From Eubacterium sp. CAG:252 (lineage in GTDB: Bacteria; Bacillota; Clostridia; Lachnospirales; Lachnospiraceae), in NCBI GenBank assembly GCA_000436535.1, contig FR886338.1, positions 21,428 through 85,427 on the forward strand: 64,000 bases of DNA, written 5' to 3'. Below the pieces are notes generated by a model. The model saw nothing but the letters and a program-made list of their open reading frames with translations. It was not told the DNA's origin and did not search any database. Positions within the stretch are counted from its first letter, which is position 1; every line of letters begins with the position of its first letter. The position numbers were made by a program, and so were the translations under genes. This document shows positions 45,720 through 54,766 of the stretch, in pieces.

Positions 45720-46364
45720 TTACAGAATATCCACAAGCTTCTCAAATGCATCTATATCTGTAACATAGTCACAAGCCGCTACCTCGCCAAAACCATAAGA
45801 TGCATATATAAAATCTATGCCGGCATCCTTTGCTGACTGCGCATCACCAGCGGTATCCCCGATATATACAGGATTATTAAGATTATTTCTTTCTATGAGT
45901 ATCTTATTGCTGACACCCTTCGGCGCTCTGGTTCTTCCCCAGCACTCTGTATCCTCAAATATATCCGTAAAATTATGTGCTTTAAGAAATGCTTCTATAT
46001 ATCCGTCCTGACAGTTACTTACTATAAAAAGTCTGTACTTTTTCTTTAACCGCTCAAGAGTTTCCTTAAGCTTTGGAAAAAGCACCCCACCTGTCTTTTC
46101 AAGGTATCCGTTTTCAAATATGCACAACTCATCCATAAGTGCATTCCTGACTTCACTCTTTTCCAAGGGAAAAAGCTTCGCCGCTATATCGTACATAGGA
46201 AGCCCCATACAGCCGCCAAGCTCATCTATCGTTATAGGCTCTCTTAATATTTCCGGATGTTTATCCAGTATAATATTCCATGCCTCACATATAGGCTTTG
46301 ATGAGTCCCAGAGTGTGCCATCAAGGTCAAATATAATGCTGTCGTATTTTTCTTTTATATCCAT
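45720..46364 (-). CDS. HAD-superfamily hydrolase (phosphatase-like)
   Basis: The 214-residue protein has the motifs DLDGTLWDSS (residues 13-22), the Ser of LFIVSNCQDGY, a Lys in RAPKGVSNKIL and GDTAGDAQSAKDAG. The small helical cap with GGCMGLP fits a beta-phosphoglucomutase or phosphoglycolate-phosphatase group. It is last in a set with a TPR protein and a GH13-like protein, suggesting sugar-phosphate metabolism. The substrate is unknown. Confidence 0.85.
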   Translation of the reverse strand: MDIKEKYDSIIFDLDGTLWDSSKPICEAWNIILDKHPEILREPITIDELGGCMGLPMYDIAAKLFPLEKSEVRNALMDELCIFENGYLEKTGGVLFPKLKETLERLKKKYRLFIVSNCQDGYIEAFLKAHNFTDIFEDTECWGRTRAPKGVSNKILIERNNLNNPVYIGDTAGDAQSAKDAGIDFIYASYGFGEVAACDYVTDIDAFEKLVDIL

Positions 46365-46388
46365 AATATTCCGTTCCTTTTCCTAATC

Positions 46389-47369
46389 TTATTTCGCATC
46401 TTCGCCAAGGCATCCGTCCAGTTCTGCGATTAAGCCCTCTAACTGTGGCTCGTTTGTTATATCATACACTATCATAAAGCAATCCTTTGCGAGCCTGTAC
46501 TCTTTATCCTGCAGCATAAGCTCGCCAACTCTGTATATAATACCAATAGTCTTAGAGTCTGGACCCGGCTCTACGTGTTCCTTGTCAAACATTTCCTGCA
46601 TCTGCTTTATAGTATATTCCTTATAACCTGCAGACTTATCTTTATAGCCTGACGAAGCAACTGCTTTCTTATCTGCTAAGTCAGATTCATTTTCTGCAGA
46701 AGCCACTTTTTCTCCTGCTGCGGCAAGTGCATTTTTTATATATTCAAGCTCTGACTCTGCATTATCAGTATGATAATATATGTTACTGTAAGTGTAGCAG
46801 GCTGCTGCCATATCTGTGTTGTATGATGACAGATAATAAAAGCCCATATTTCTATAAAAACGCGCCATTGTCGCCCTTGTGCAGCAAAATCTGTATGCCT
46901 GCTTTGTCATATCAAGATATCTTGTAAGCATATTAAGGTACTTATAGCACTCAGCAAGTCCAAGATAAGAGTCCAAGTCCACAGGGTTCCAGCAAAGAGA
47001 ATTCTTATAGGCATCCTCTGCTCTTTTATACTTTTTTAACTTAACACAGAGGTCTGCATAAGTTCTGTAATATTCTGCTATAGGAAGCTCCGGCATAGAT
47101 ATATCCGTGTCAGGCTCAAAGTAGCAGGCATATATATAATACTCCATAATGTGATTAGTACATAGCCATATCTGCCCTGTTCCTTCTGACTTTCTTACAA
47201 CAAGGTCTTTATCTATCATTCCGGCTTTTCTTACACCCTTGTACTCATCCTCTATGACATCAAGCACTGCTTTTAGTATATCAGCCGCCTTGTCATAATC
47301 ACCAGACTTAAACACTTCTTCATAATCGCCATACTTTGCTTTTAATTCATTAAGTTTATTGTAATCCAT
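46389..47369 (-). CDS. TPR-repeat protein of unknown function
   Basis: The 326-residue soluble protein has tetratricopeptide-like helix pairs: YYRTYADLCVKLKKYKRAEDAYKNSLCWNPVDLDSYLGLAECYKYL, MARFYRNMGFYYLSSYNTDMAAACYTYSNIYYH, and a C-terminal IIYRVGELMLQDKEYRLAKDCFMIVYD. An Ala/Glu/Ser linker lies at about 220-240. It is probably a protein-interaction scaffold. The neighbours (HAD hydrolase 24 bases downstream, GH13-like gene upstream) point the same way on the strand and may form one operon. Confidence 0.75.
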   Translation of the reverse strand: MDYNKLNELKAKYGDYEEVFKSGDYDKAADILKAVLDVIEDEYKGVRKAGMIDKDLVVRKSEGTGQIWLCTNHIMEYYIYACYFEPDTDISMPELPIAEYYRTYADLCVKLKKYKRAEDAYKNSLCWNPVDLDSYLGLAECYKYLNMLTRYLDMTKQAYRFCCTRATMARFYRNMGFYYLSSYNTDMAAACYTYSNIYYHTDNAESELEYIKNALAAAGEKVASAENESDLADKKAVASSGYKDKSAGYKEYTIKQMQEMFDKEHVEPGPDSKTIGIIYRVGELMLQDKEYRLAKDCFMIVYDITNEPQLEGLIAELDGCLGEDAK

Positions 47370-47443
47370 ATTATTTGTACTATTATTTACTGTCCCTTCT
47401 TTATATTTTTAATTATCTTTATGCTCTTTCAGGATATTTATTT

Positions 47444-49393
47444 TCACATTTTTACTTTAGGGCACTCTATTTTGACATTTTCATCCTTTGCCTGCTTACC
47501 AACAGCTGCCACATCCGATGGCTTCTTTCTTTCCTGATATTCACCTGTCAGCACCGCCATACTTCTTGGTGGTATCGTTACTTTACGCGCTTCACTGTCG
47601 ATGCATACACTGCCCGGTGTACTGTCTGTCATTGCCGCTATCTTAAAGCCGTTATCACCCTCTATCTTTGGAAGTGCAAGCGAACAGCTCTCCCAGTGCA
47701 TATTGTATGCAATATATATAAGCTCTCTTGAACCTTTATCAGCATAACTCTCAGAATACATTATTCCTATCTGCCTATAATAATTGTCCATATCTGCATA
47801 CCACGCATTAAGCCCGTGAAATGATACATCCGGGTAGCCATATGATAAGCTGTCACCCTGTGTAAGTCTGTACTTACTGTGAAGTATTCTGTATTTCTTA
47901 CGCAAATCTATAAGAAACTTTGTCCACTCATATATCTCCGTGGCATCGTTATTATTCTTCCAGTTCACCCACGATATCTCATTATCTATGCAGTACGGAT
48001 TATTGTTACCCTGCTGGCTGTTGGCACACTCATCACCGGCAAGTATAAGTGGCGTACCCTGCGCCAGAATAACCATTGCAAGCGCATTTTTAATCTGTCT
48101 TATTCGTAACTGCCTTACCTTAAGCTTTCTTGTAGCTCCCTCTTCACCACAGTTCCAGCTATAATTAAAGTTCTCACCATCCCTGTTATTCTCTCCGTTT
48201 AATTCATTATGCTTTCTGTCATAGCTCACAAGGTCATACAGAGTGAAACCGTTATTCGTGGTGACATAGTTAATCACTGCGGCATTATCAGGATTATTTA
48301 GCTGCATTTCTGCAAATGCCCCCAGCATATTTTCATCACCCTTTAAGTAACGTCTTATTATGTTCTGGACATCATTATTGTAGCTTGCCATATGTCTGTA
48401 TACACCTTTTGCACCATTCCACCTGATAGTCATAATCTTGGTGTCAGCAAGCAATGCATCTGTTGCAAGCGCATTTAACGACACATCATCACCGTATATA
48501 TGTACACCATCTATATGATATTCTTTCACCCAGTATCTTACACAGTCTGTTATATATGAAGTATCCACATCCTTGAAGAAAAACTCCATAACAACCTCTA
48601 TTCCCTTACTGTGAAGGCACTTTACCATGTCCTTGAATTCTGTTGTGTAGTCAGTATATTGCACACCTTTGGCGCACTCGCTGTATGCCGCCTTTGGTGC
48701 GAAGTAAAAGCCTTTTGTATAGCCCCAGCAGTTTATCCTTTCATCACGTTTTAAAATGCTGTGTGCATAGCCTTTAGCCTGCATATAGTTGTATCTTGGC
48801 ACTGCGCTTGCAGCTGTAAACTGCATAAACCTGCCCATCTCATCATATTCGTAAGCTGGCATAAGCTCTATTGTTGTTACACCTAATTCCTTTAAGTAAT
48901 CCGCCTTTTCTGTTATTCCTGCAAACGTACCCTTAGCCTTTACCTTGGATGACTTACTCTCTGTATATCCCCTTACATTGAGCTTGTACATAATGCACTC
49001 ATCATATGGAATATGAAGCGGCTCATCGCCCTCCCAGTCATAATCACTCAACTTAACAGGGCTTAAATGCACAACATTTTCCGCTTCCCCGCCAAAAACC
49101 GCACATCCTGTAACTGCCTTTGCATATGGGTCAACTATATATTGCCCATTTTCTTTAAAGCAGTAAAGACAGTCATCTATATTAATGTCCGACAAAAACA
49201 GTGTATACACTGTTCCCATACTTTTCTTTAACTCCAGCTCATACCTGCACTCGCTGCTGTCTTTTTCAAATATGCATACATATGCCTTTATATCACTATA
49301 TAGTGAAGCATTTGTGCTTGCATATGCAAAATTATATCCACCATCTACTATATTGCAGCCCTGCATACACGGGTTGCCAACCTTATATTGCAT
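47444..49393 (-). CDS. GlgX/isoamylase-like GH13 protein lacking the catalytic residues
   Basis: The 649-residue protein has a divergent N-terminal beta domain, then a GH13 barrel. Its C-terminal half closely follows glycogen-debranching enzymes (NGFTLYDLVSYDRKHNELNGENNRDGENFNYSWNCG, then GTPLILAGDECANSQQGNNNPYC). The catalytic positions are changed. Region II GFRFDLA is GVHIYGD (about 296-302; nucleophile Asp is Tyr). Region III AEPWD is TIRWN (about 322-326; acid Glu is Ile). Region IV TAHDGFT is TTNNGFT (about 378-384; both His and Asp are Asn). Substrate-binding structure is kept, so a glycogen-binding or regulatory pseudoenzyme is likely. Confidence 0.82.
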   Translation of the reverse strand: MQYKVGNPCMQGCNIVDGGYNFAYASTNASLYSDIKAYVCIFEKDSSECRYELELKKSMGTVYTLFLSDINIDDCLYCFKENGQYIVDPYAKAVTGCAVFGGEAENVVHLSPVKLSDYDWEGDEPLHIPYDECIMYKLNVRGYTESKSSKVKAKGTFAGITEKADYLKELGVTTIELMPAYEYDEMGRFMQFTAASAVPRYNYMQAKGYAHSILKRDERINCWGYTKGFYFAPKAAYSECAKGVQYTDYTTEFKDMVKCLHSKGIEVVMEFFFKDVDTSYITDCVRYWVKEYHIDGVHIYGDDVSLNALATDALLADTKIMTIRWNGAKGVYRHMASYNNDVQNIIRRYLKGDENMLGAFAEMQLNNPDNAAVINYVTTNNGFTLYDLVSYDRKHNELNGENNRDGENFNYSWNCGEEGATRKLKVRQLRIRQIKNALAMVILAQGTPLILAGDECANSQQGNNNPYCIDNEISWVNWKNNNDATEIYEWTKFLIDLRKKYRILHSKYRLTQGDSLSYGYPDVSFHGLNAWYADMDNYYRQIGIMYSESYADKGSRELIYIAYNMHWESCSLALPKIEGDNGFKIAAMTDSTPGSVCIDSEARKVTIPPRSMAVLTGEYQERKKPSDVAAVGKQAKDENVKIECPKVKM

Positions 49394-49423
49394 AGTTCCT
49401 CCTCACATAATGCTTTATACATC

Positions 49424-50371
49424 TTAAAGACCTGTAAAGTCAAATTCAGGGATAAAGCTTTCCTTAGCTGTCCCGCCCTCCTGTATAAATGCATTGGTAA
49501 CACCTATATCTATGGCATAATCAACAACCTTATCATACTCTTTTTTTGTAACTTTTCTGCACAATTCCTTATATAGCTTTACGTGTTCAAGCGGAGTATA
49601 CTGGTTCATTATGCTTATGTATATATCATTTTTATATGTATCATACAGATACTTTATAACATTTCTGGACTCTTTAGTATAACCCGGTAATATAAGATGT
49701 CTTACTATAACACCTTTCTTCATAATGCCGCTTTCCACATAACCATCCCTAACAAGTGTATCATCATCGCCATACATATCAGGAGTACCTGTCTGTCTTA
49801 CCATCTCACGCAGCGCAGCCTTCGCAGTTTCAGGATAATTCCCTGCATTAGAATACTTCAACGCAAGCTTACCATCCATATACTTAAAATCAGGAAGATA
49901 TACATCCACAAGTCCATCCATAATCTTAAGTGTATCAACATTTTCATAGGCACTTGTATTGTATACGACAGGTATCTTAAGCCCCCTGTCCTTAGCCTTT
50001 ATAAGTGCCTCTGCTATCTGTCCTGCATAATGTGTAGGTGTAACAAGATTGATATTGTTAGCCTGATTATTCTGTAATCTTAACATAATATCTGCCAGTT
50101 CGTCCACTGTTATATATTTTCCAACCTTTGCGGCAGCTATCTTATAGTTCTGGCAGAACACGCATCTTAATGTACAACCGCTGAAAAATACGGCTCCGCT
50201 TCCACGTTCTCCCGATATACAAGGCTCTTCCCACATATGAAGTGCTGCCCTTGCCACCTTAAGCCTGTCTGTCATAAGACAGTAACCAGTCCCCGTATGC
50301 CTGTTCACATTGCACATACGGGGACATAAATTACATCCGTTATTATCTGTATTTTCATTATTTCTTATCAT
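49424..50371 (-). CDS. Radical SAM protein, PflA-related (COG1313-like)
   Basis: The 315-residue protein has an N-terminal Cys region (NGCNLCPRMCNVNRHTGTGYC), probably an extra Fe-S or metal site. The radical SAM motif is CTLRCVFCQNY (CxxxCxxC, about 66-73). The rest matches the PflA-like family (LVTPTHYAGQIAEAL, VVYNTSAYENVDTLKIMDGLVDVYLPDFKY, RHLILPGYTKESRNVIKYLYD). The target is unknown; relatives activate glycyl-radical enzymes or modify proteins. It overlaps the ClpP-like gene upstream by 14 bases, so the two are coupled. Confidence 0.88.
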   Translation of the reverse strand: MIRNNENTDNNGCNLCPRMCNVNRHTGTGYCLMTDRLKVARAALHMWEEPCISGERGSGAVFFSGCTLRCVFCQNYKIAAAKVGKYITVDELADIMLRLQNNQANNINLVTPTHYAGQIAEALIKAKDRGLKIPVVYNTSAYENVDTLKIMDGLVDVYLPDFKYMDGKLALKYSNAGNYPETAKAALREMVRQTGTPDMYGDDDTLVRDGYVESGIMKKGVIVRHLILPGYTKESRNVIKYLYDTYKNDIYISIMNQYTPLEHVKLYKELCRKVTKKEYDKVVDYAIDIGVTNAFIQEGGTAKESFIPEFDFTGL

Positions 50372-51254
50372 TACAACTGTCCTTTATCATTGCTTTCAGC
50401 TTTGCAAATGCTTCCTTTATCCCGCCGACTTCATCTATAAGCCCTATTTCAACAGCATCCTGCCCTACCAGTATAGTGCCTAAGTCTTTTGTAAGCATCT
50501 GCGTGTTCATCATCATATCTTCAATGTCATCCTCATCCACATCACTGTGGTGTGCTATGAAGGAAACTATTCTTTTCTGTATTCTCTCAAAATAATCATA
50601 TGTCTGCCTTGCACCGATTATATTACCATTCATTCTCACAGGATGTATAATCATCGTTGCTGTTGGCACTATAAATGAATAATCTGTGCTCACAGCAAGA
50701 GGCACCGCGATACTGTGTGAGTCCCCTATAACAAGTGACACTGTAGGCTTACTCATCGATGATATCATCTCAGCAAGAGCAAGCCCTGCACTGACATCAC
50801 CACCTACAGTATTCATAAGAAAAAGTACACCTGATATTTTATCATCATCCTCTATCATGGCAAGCTGTGGAAGCATATGCTCATACTTAGTTGTCTTGCT
50901 TGCCGCCGGAAGATTATCATGCCCTTCTATCTCACCAATAATCGTTATGAGCTTAATCGAACCACTACCATTATTGTTATCAAGAGTCACCTGACCGTCA
51001 CACATATCTTCATTATTGTCTTTATTATTAGTGTTTTCATTGTCTGTACCGCCATTTTCATTCTGCCTGTTATTATACGTGCTGTTCTGCTTATTGTCGT
51101 GATTATTCCATCCATTATTATGACAATTATTATCGTTAGTAATATCATTAGTATCTTTATTAATGTTATAATTAACGTCATTATTAATCATGCCATTAAT
51201 ATTATCATAAATGTTGTTGTCATCCCCGGCATTATTTTTCATAATATTACGCAT
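50358..51254 (-). CDS. ClpP-like serine protease (TepA type) with Asn-rich N-terminal extension
   Basis: The 298-residue product has about 90 N-terminal residues of low-complexity Asn/Asp. The remainder is a ClpP/crotonase-fold domain like TepA (GVLFLMNTVGGDVSAGLALAEMISSMSKPTVSLVIGDSHSIAVPLAVS). Candidate catalytic Ser is in GDSHSIAVPL and His in TATMIIHPV; an Asp follows further on. TepA-type proteases act on signal-peptide fragments or exported proteins. There is no signal peptide, so it is cytosolic. The ATG at 51254 has AGGAG six bases upstream. It is coupled to the radical SAM gene by a 14-base overlap. Confidence 0.83.
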   Translation of the reverse strand: MRNIMKNNAGDDNNIYDNINGMINNDVNYNINKDTNDITNDNNCHNNGWNNHDNKQNSTYNNRQNENGGTDNENTNNKDNNEDMCDGQVTLDNNNGSGSIKLITIIGEIEGHDNLPAASKTTKYEHMLPQLAMIEDDDKISGVLFLMNTVGGDVSAGLALAEMISSMSKPTVSLVIGDSHSIAVPLAVSTDYSFIVPTATMIIHPVRMNGNIIGARQTYDYFERIQKRIVSFIAHHSDVDEDDIEDMMMNTQMLTKDLGTILVGQDAVEIGLIDEVGGIKEAFAKLKAMIKDSCNDKK

Positions 51255-51292
51255 ATTGTTCTCCTATTATAATTCTGACTTAATAATATTAT

Positions 51293-51379
51293 AAGATATT
51301 GGGGTCAAATGCCACGACTTTTACACCCACTTATGAACAAGCTCATGTGGGATTAGACCTTTTGACCCTGACATCATTA
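51293..51379. repeat. TIR element, copy B
   Basis: The right end, read inward, is AATGATGTCAGGGTCAAAAG; the left end is GATATTGGGGTCAAA. Inside, CCCACTTATGAAC and GCTCATGTGGG pair. The inner arm is nearly the reverse complement of copy A. It lies between the GH25 and ClpP-like genes. Confidence 0.78.
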
Positions 51380-51484
51380 TAATCTGCCAGTATGCATAAA
51401 ATTATTCATATAATCATTATTACTATCCGGAATGATAAAATCAGCGTTAATGCGTTAATATTATATCCACTTAAAAATATTTCC

Positions 51485-52690
51485 TTACCTTATAATTATC
51501 TGGAACCTGTCAATAGGAACTCCGTACACTCCTGCGTATCCGTCCTGACCGTTATCTGTGCCGTCATCTGTCTGGTAAGAATAATAATTCCGCCACTTAG
51601 GACTGACCCTGTAATATGCATACTTATAGCCTCCGTCAACAAGCGTTGCATATGGTGTGGCTTCATTGTACAACAGTGAATCAGGCGTGTAATAATACAC
51701 TTCAACCGCCTCAACATTTCCACCATTACCAGCATAACCATTGTAGAAGTCTGATATATCTGAATTCCTGCTGTCAACATAGTCAAGCCATCTTCCACCA
51801 GAATATACCCTGTATACAGCATACCCCTTATCTGTAGCCAGAGTTATTCCTGTTATGGCTCTTCCCTGTATTCCGGCATAATCCTCATCATTAACAACCT
51901 CAGGAAGCCAGTAGCCGCCTGATATCTGCGCACGGTAGGTTACATTTACACTGGTATTTACCTTTGCATCCACTTCTATCTCAGATTTATCATAAGGCGA
52001 TGTGTAATCTGCATAGAATATATTACCATCAAATTCATGGTCATCTATCTTATAAGCTCCAAACTGCCACATCATGCAGTCCATGCTTGGCTCTTGTATA
52101 CCCCAGTGTGCAAGCCACATATTAAAACCTTCGGTCGCTGTCAGCCTGTCAAGCTCTAATACATATTTGTAGTAATTATAATTAGCATATACACCAGTGG
52201 TATAACCACGCGAATACATTTCGCTGACAAACCTTATGCAGAAGTCTGTAAGCATACTTCCTTCTTTATATACATCTATTCCATTACTTTCCTTGTATCC
52301 GTCAGCATCCTCCATATCAAACCACACACCACGCACAGGATTGCGCCCCTGTATCATACGCAGTGTGTGTTCTATCTCCGACTCAACATCCTGCATGTTA
52401 AGTGCGTAACTGTATATATATACTCCATATGGTATACCAAGTCTTTCACATGCATCCATGTTGCGGATTGCCTGTTTGTCATCCTGACTTACATAGTCAC
52501 TTCCGTAACCTATTCGTATAATAACACCCTCAATGTGTTCATCAACACTGTTCCAGTCTATAAGTCCGTCATGGCTGCTTACATCTATAACAACAGCCAT
52601 AGCCGTAATATTCATCATAACAGCCATTATCATACTAAGTATGAGTGAAAATGTCATTTTTAATAATGACTTCATCCTCATTTTCTTCAT
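51485..52690 (-). CDS. Secreted GH25 lysozyme-like muramidase
   Basis: The 401-residue product has a signal peptide (MKKMRMKSLLKMTFSLILSMIMAVMMNITAMA). A GH25 domain follows (about 33-235) with VIDVSSHDGLIDW, VIIRIGYG, WFDMEDADGY carrying the catalytic Asp/Glu, GVYANYNYY and MWQFG. A C-terminal tail of about 150 residues has Tyr-rich repeats (GITLATDKGYAVYRVYSGGRWLDYV), probably wall binding. It should cleave peptidoglycan in growth or spore release. The ATG at 52690 was chosen because the preceding residues do not look like a signal peptide. Confidence 0.86.
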   Translation of the reverse strand: MKKMRMKSLLKMTFSLILSMIMAVMMNITAMAVVIDVSSHDGLIDWNSVDEHIEGVIIRIGYGSDYVSQDDKQAIRNMDACERLGIPYGVYIYSYALNMQDVESEIEHTLRMIQGRNPVRGVWFDMEDADGYKESNGIDVYKEGSMLTDFCIRFVSEMYSRGYTTGVYANYNYYKYVLELDRLTATEGFNMWLAHWGIQEPSMDCMMWQFGAYKIDDHEFDGNIFYADYTSPYDKSEIEVDAKVNTSVNVTYRAQISGGYWLPEVVNDEDYAGIQGRAITGITLATDKGYAVYRVYSGGRWLDYVDSRNSDISDFYNGYAGNGGNVEAVEVYYYTPDSLLYNEATPYATLVDGGYKYAYYRVSPKWRNYYSYQTDDGTDNGQDGYAGVYGVPIDRFQIIIR

Positions 52691-52883
52691 AACCTCTGAT
52701 ACCCCCTTTCCATAATAGCTGATATATGCATACTTCTGTATGAATCTGCATATATTCATAATTTATATTATTCTGAAAGGAATGTATCCGTTACTCCTCA
52801 GCCATCTGTACATCAGCATCTTTAATCCTCTATCCGGCACTGCCTGGCACATACATTACAGAAAATGCAGACTCCAAGACATT

Positions 52884-54593
52884 TCAGTCTTCTATTCGGC
52901 ACTGCTCAGTATTTACACATATATCAAGCAGCCGTCTGAATATATCTTCGTTATTAAGCACGATTATGCATAGCTGGTCTCTTGCTCTTGTAACTACCTG
53001 ATAGAAATACTTCTCAAGTATATCATCGTTATCACCGTCATAGTCAGCACATAATTCCCCGTATTCATTGTACTTAAACTTACTGTCTATTACCGTAAGT
53101 ACCTTATCGAATTCCTTGCCTATAACCTTATAGGTGTTAAACTTTCTGCTCTTATATCTGTTATTAACATTTCTGTAAGACTTCTCATAATCTATGTATA
53201 TATACTGCTTCGCCTTGTAGTATGCCTTAAGTCTCTTAAATTCATTGATACTGTTTGCATAGCATATCGTTACACAGTCATACTTATAGCCTCTTGCCCG
53301 TTTATTGAGGTCAAACATATTTCTTATAAATGCCGACAGCTCCGGATTAGTTCTTATTCTGTCTGAAAGAAAATAATTCTCATCCGCAAGTTCTTCTATC
53401 CTTTTATCCATCGCACGCTGCTGCTCATGTCTTGAAAGTACCTGCTCACAATCATAAAACATAACTACTTTCGGGGTATTTCTTACTGAACTCCTGCTGT
53501 CATCACTCGCAACATTCATGCTTCCAACTTTATTACTAGCACTTAAACTGCCCAAACTCCCAGCTTCATTATCACTCCCCACACCGCCTGAACTTGTAGC
53601 TTCGTTATTACTACACGCACTGTCTGAATTTCCAGTTTCGTTATTACTACTCGTCGATGACAAACTTCTGCCACAGTCGTATGCACTGTCTACAATCCAC
53701 TCAAACTGGTCATCATGCAGCCTCTGTGTCTCATCAACAAGTATATAGTCATACCCCTTTAACATCGCACCGTCTGTCAAGTCCCTTGATGTTATTATAT
53801 CTGTAGATGGAATAGCCTTTTCAAGAATATCTATATTAGGTGTACGTCTTCCAAAATGTATAACACACTTTCCTGCATCCACTGGCAGCTTTCTTACTGT
53901 GTCATAAAGCAGCAGTGTTTTTCCTGTTCCTGCCTCACCTTTGACAGAATAGTACCGCTTATCATCATCCTTTAGCAGTCCTGATAAAAGCTTTCTGCTC
54001 ATAGCCTCCTGCTGGTTAGTAAGAAAATACTGGTGTCTTGCAAATCTTTCCGGTGAATTGACCGGTGATATAAGATAATCCTTAGCTTTAAAAAGGCTTT
54101 CTATGTTATTCTTCATACATTTCTTAAACCTTTTCATATCAGCAACCACACTCACAAATTCCGACTGTATAAGCCTGTTATTATCATCAAGCCTGTATAC
54201 AGTATTCGTATTAAGAATGTATGTATATGATATGATATTTGTCGTCACAGGACTAAGATAATACCTGTTTCTTACAAGCTGCTGCTTAATCCTCTCCTCA
54301 CCTACGTCCTCACTTTTCAGTTCTATATTCAGTATCAGCTTCCTGTTAGCAGCCACCTTTAACAGGTCAAACTCCTTGCTGATATGCGCAATAGTATAAG
54401 AATAAAAAAAGTCATCAAGATCTGCTAACTGTGCCCCTGCCTTAATAAGCTTTGTAACAAGCTGCACAAGCGACTCTTTTTCCCTTATCCTGGTTCTCTG
54501 GAAATCTTTTCTTGCAGATATTATGTACTCATACTCCGCAAAACTGTCATTATCCTCAACTCGTGTTAATGTATACAGATTAATCGACTTCAC
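52884..54593 (-). CDS. DUF2075-type SF1-like DNA/RNA helicase
   Basis: The 569-residue protein has a GIY-YIG-unrelated N-terminal region (about 1-190). Helicase motifs follow: Walker A GEAGTGKTLLLYD (about 225), Walker B YILVDETQRLHDDQ (about 278), and a C-terminal UvrD-like motif VVTRARDQLCIIVLN. An Asn/Ser-rich insertion (SSTSSNNETGNSDSACSNNEATSS...) sits between motif II and motif III. Such proteins are often linked to phage defence or DNA repair. The start is the GTG at 54593, six bases after GGAGGT. An ATG at 54686 would place codons inside a repeat element and is unlikely. Confidence 0.8.
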   Translation of the reverse strand: MKSINLYTLTRVEDNDSFAEYEYIISARKDFQRTRIREKESLVQLVTKLIKAGAQLADLDDFFYSYTIAHISKEFDLLKVAANRKLILNIELKSEDVGEERIKQQLVRNRYYLSPVTTNIISYTYILNTNTVYRLDDNNRLIQSEFVSVVADMKRFKKCMKNNIESLFKAKDYLISPVNSPERFARHQYFLTNQQEAMSRKLLSGLLKDDDKRYYSVKGEAGTGKTLLLYDTVRKLPVDAGKCVIHFGRRTPNIDILEKAIPSTDIITSRDLTDGAMLKGYDYILVDETQRLHDDQFEWIVDSAYDCGRSLSSTSSNNETGNSDSACSNNEATSSGGVGSDNEAGSLGSLSASNKVGSMNVASDDSRSSVRNTPKVVMFYDCEQVLSRHEQQRAMDKRIEELADENYFLSDRIRTNPELSAFIRNMFDLNKRARGYKYDCVTICYANSINEFKRLKAYYKAKQYIYIDYEKSYRNVNNRYKSRKFNTYKVIGKEFDKVLTVIDSKFKYNEYGELCADYDGDNDDILEKYFYQVVTRARDQLCIIVLNNEDIFRRLLDICVNTEQCRIED

Positions 54594-54645
54594 TCGTTCA
54601 CCTCCGGACATTTCATATACAAAAAGACCTGTTGTCACATAAAAA

Positions 54646-54723
54646 TATGATATCAGTGTCAACAGTTCATAAATCTTATCGTGCATGCCTGCACGAACGA
54701 CTTTTTAACCCTTATATCATTAT
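54646..54723. repeat. TIR element, copy C
   Basis: Left end ATGATATCAGTGTCAACAG; right end, read inward, AATGATATAAGGGTTAAAAA. The centre TCGTGCA-TGCC-TGCACGA is a perfect hairpin. It lies 50 bases upstream of the helicase start. Confidence 0.7.
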
Positions 54724-54766
54724 ATGTTCACAACAAGTCTTATTGCAATATATTATTGTCTTTTAA

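Noticed and set aside
54594..54686. Upstream ATG extension of the helicase gene
   Set aside because: The extra 31 codons run through repeat copy C and have no ribosome site, while GTG at 54593 follows GGAGGT by six bases.
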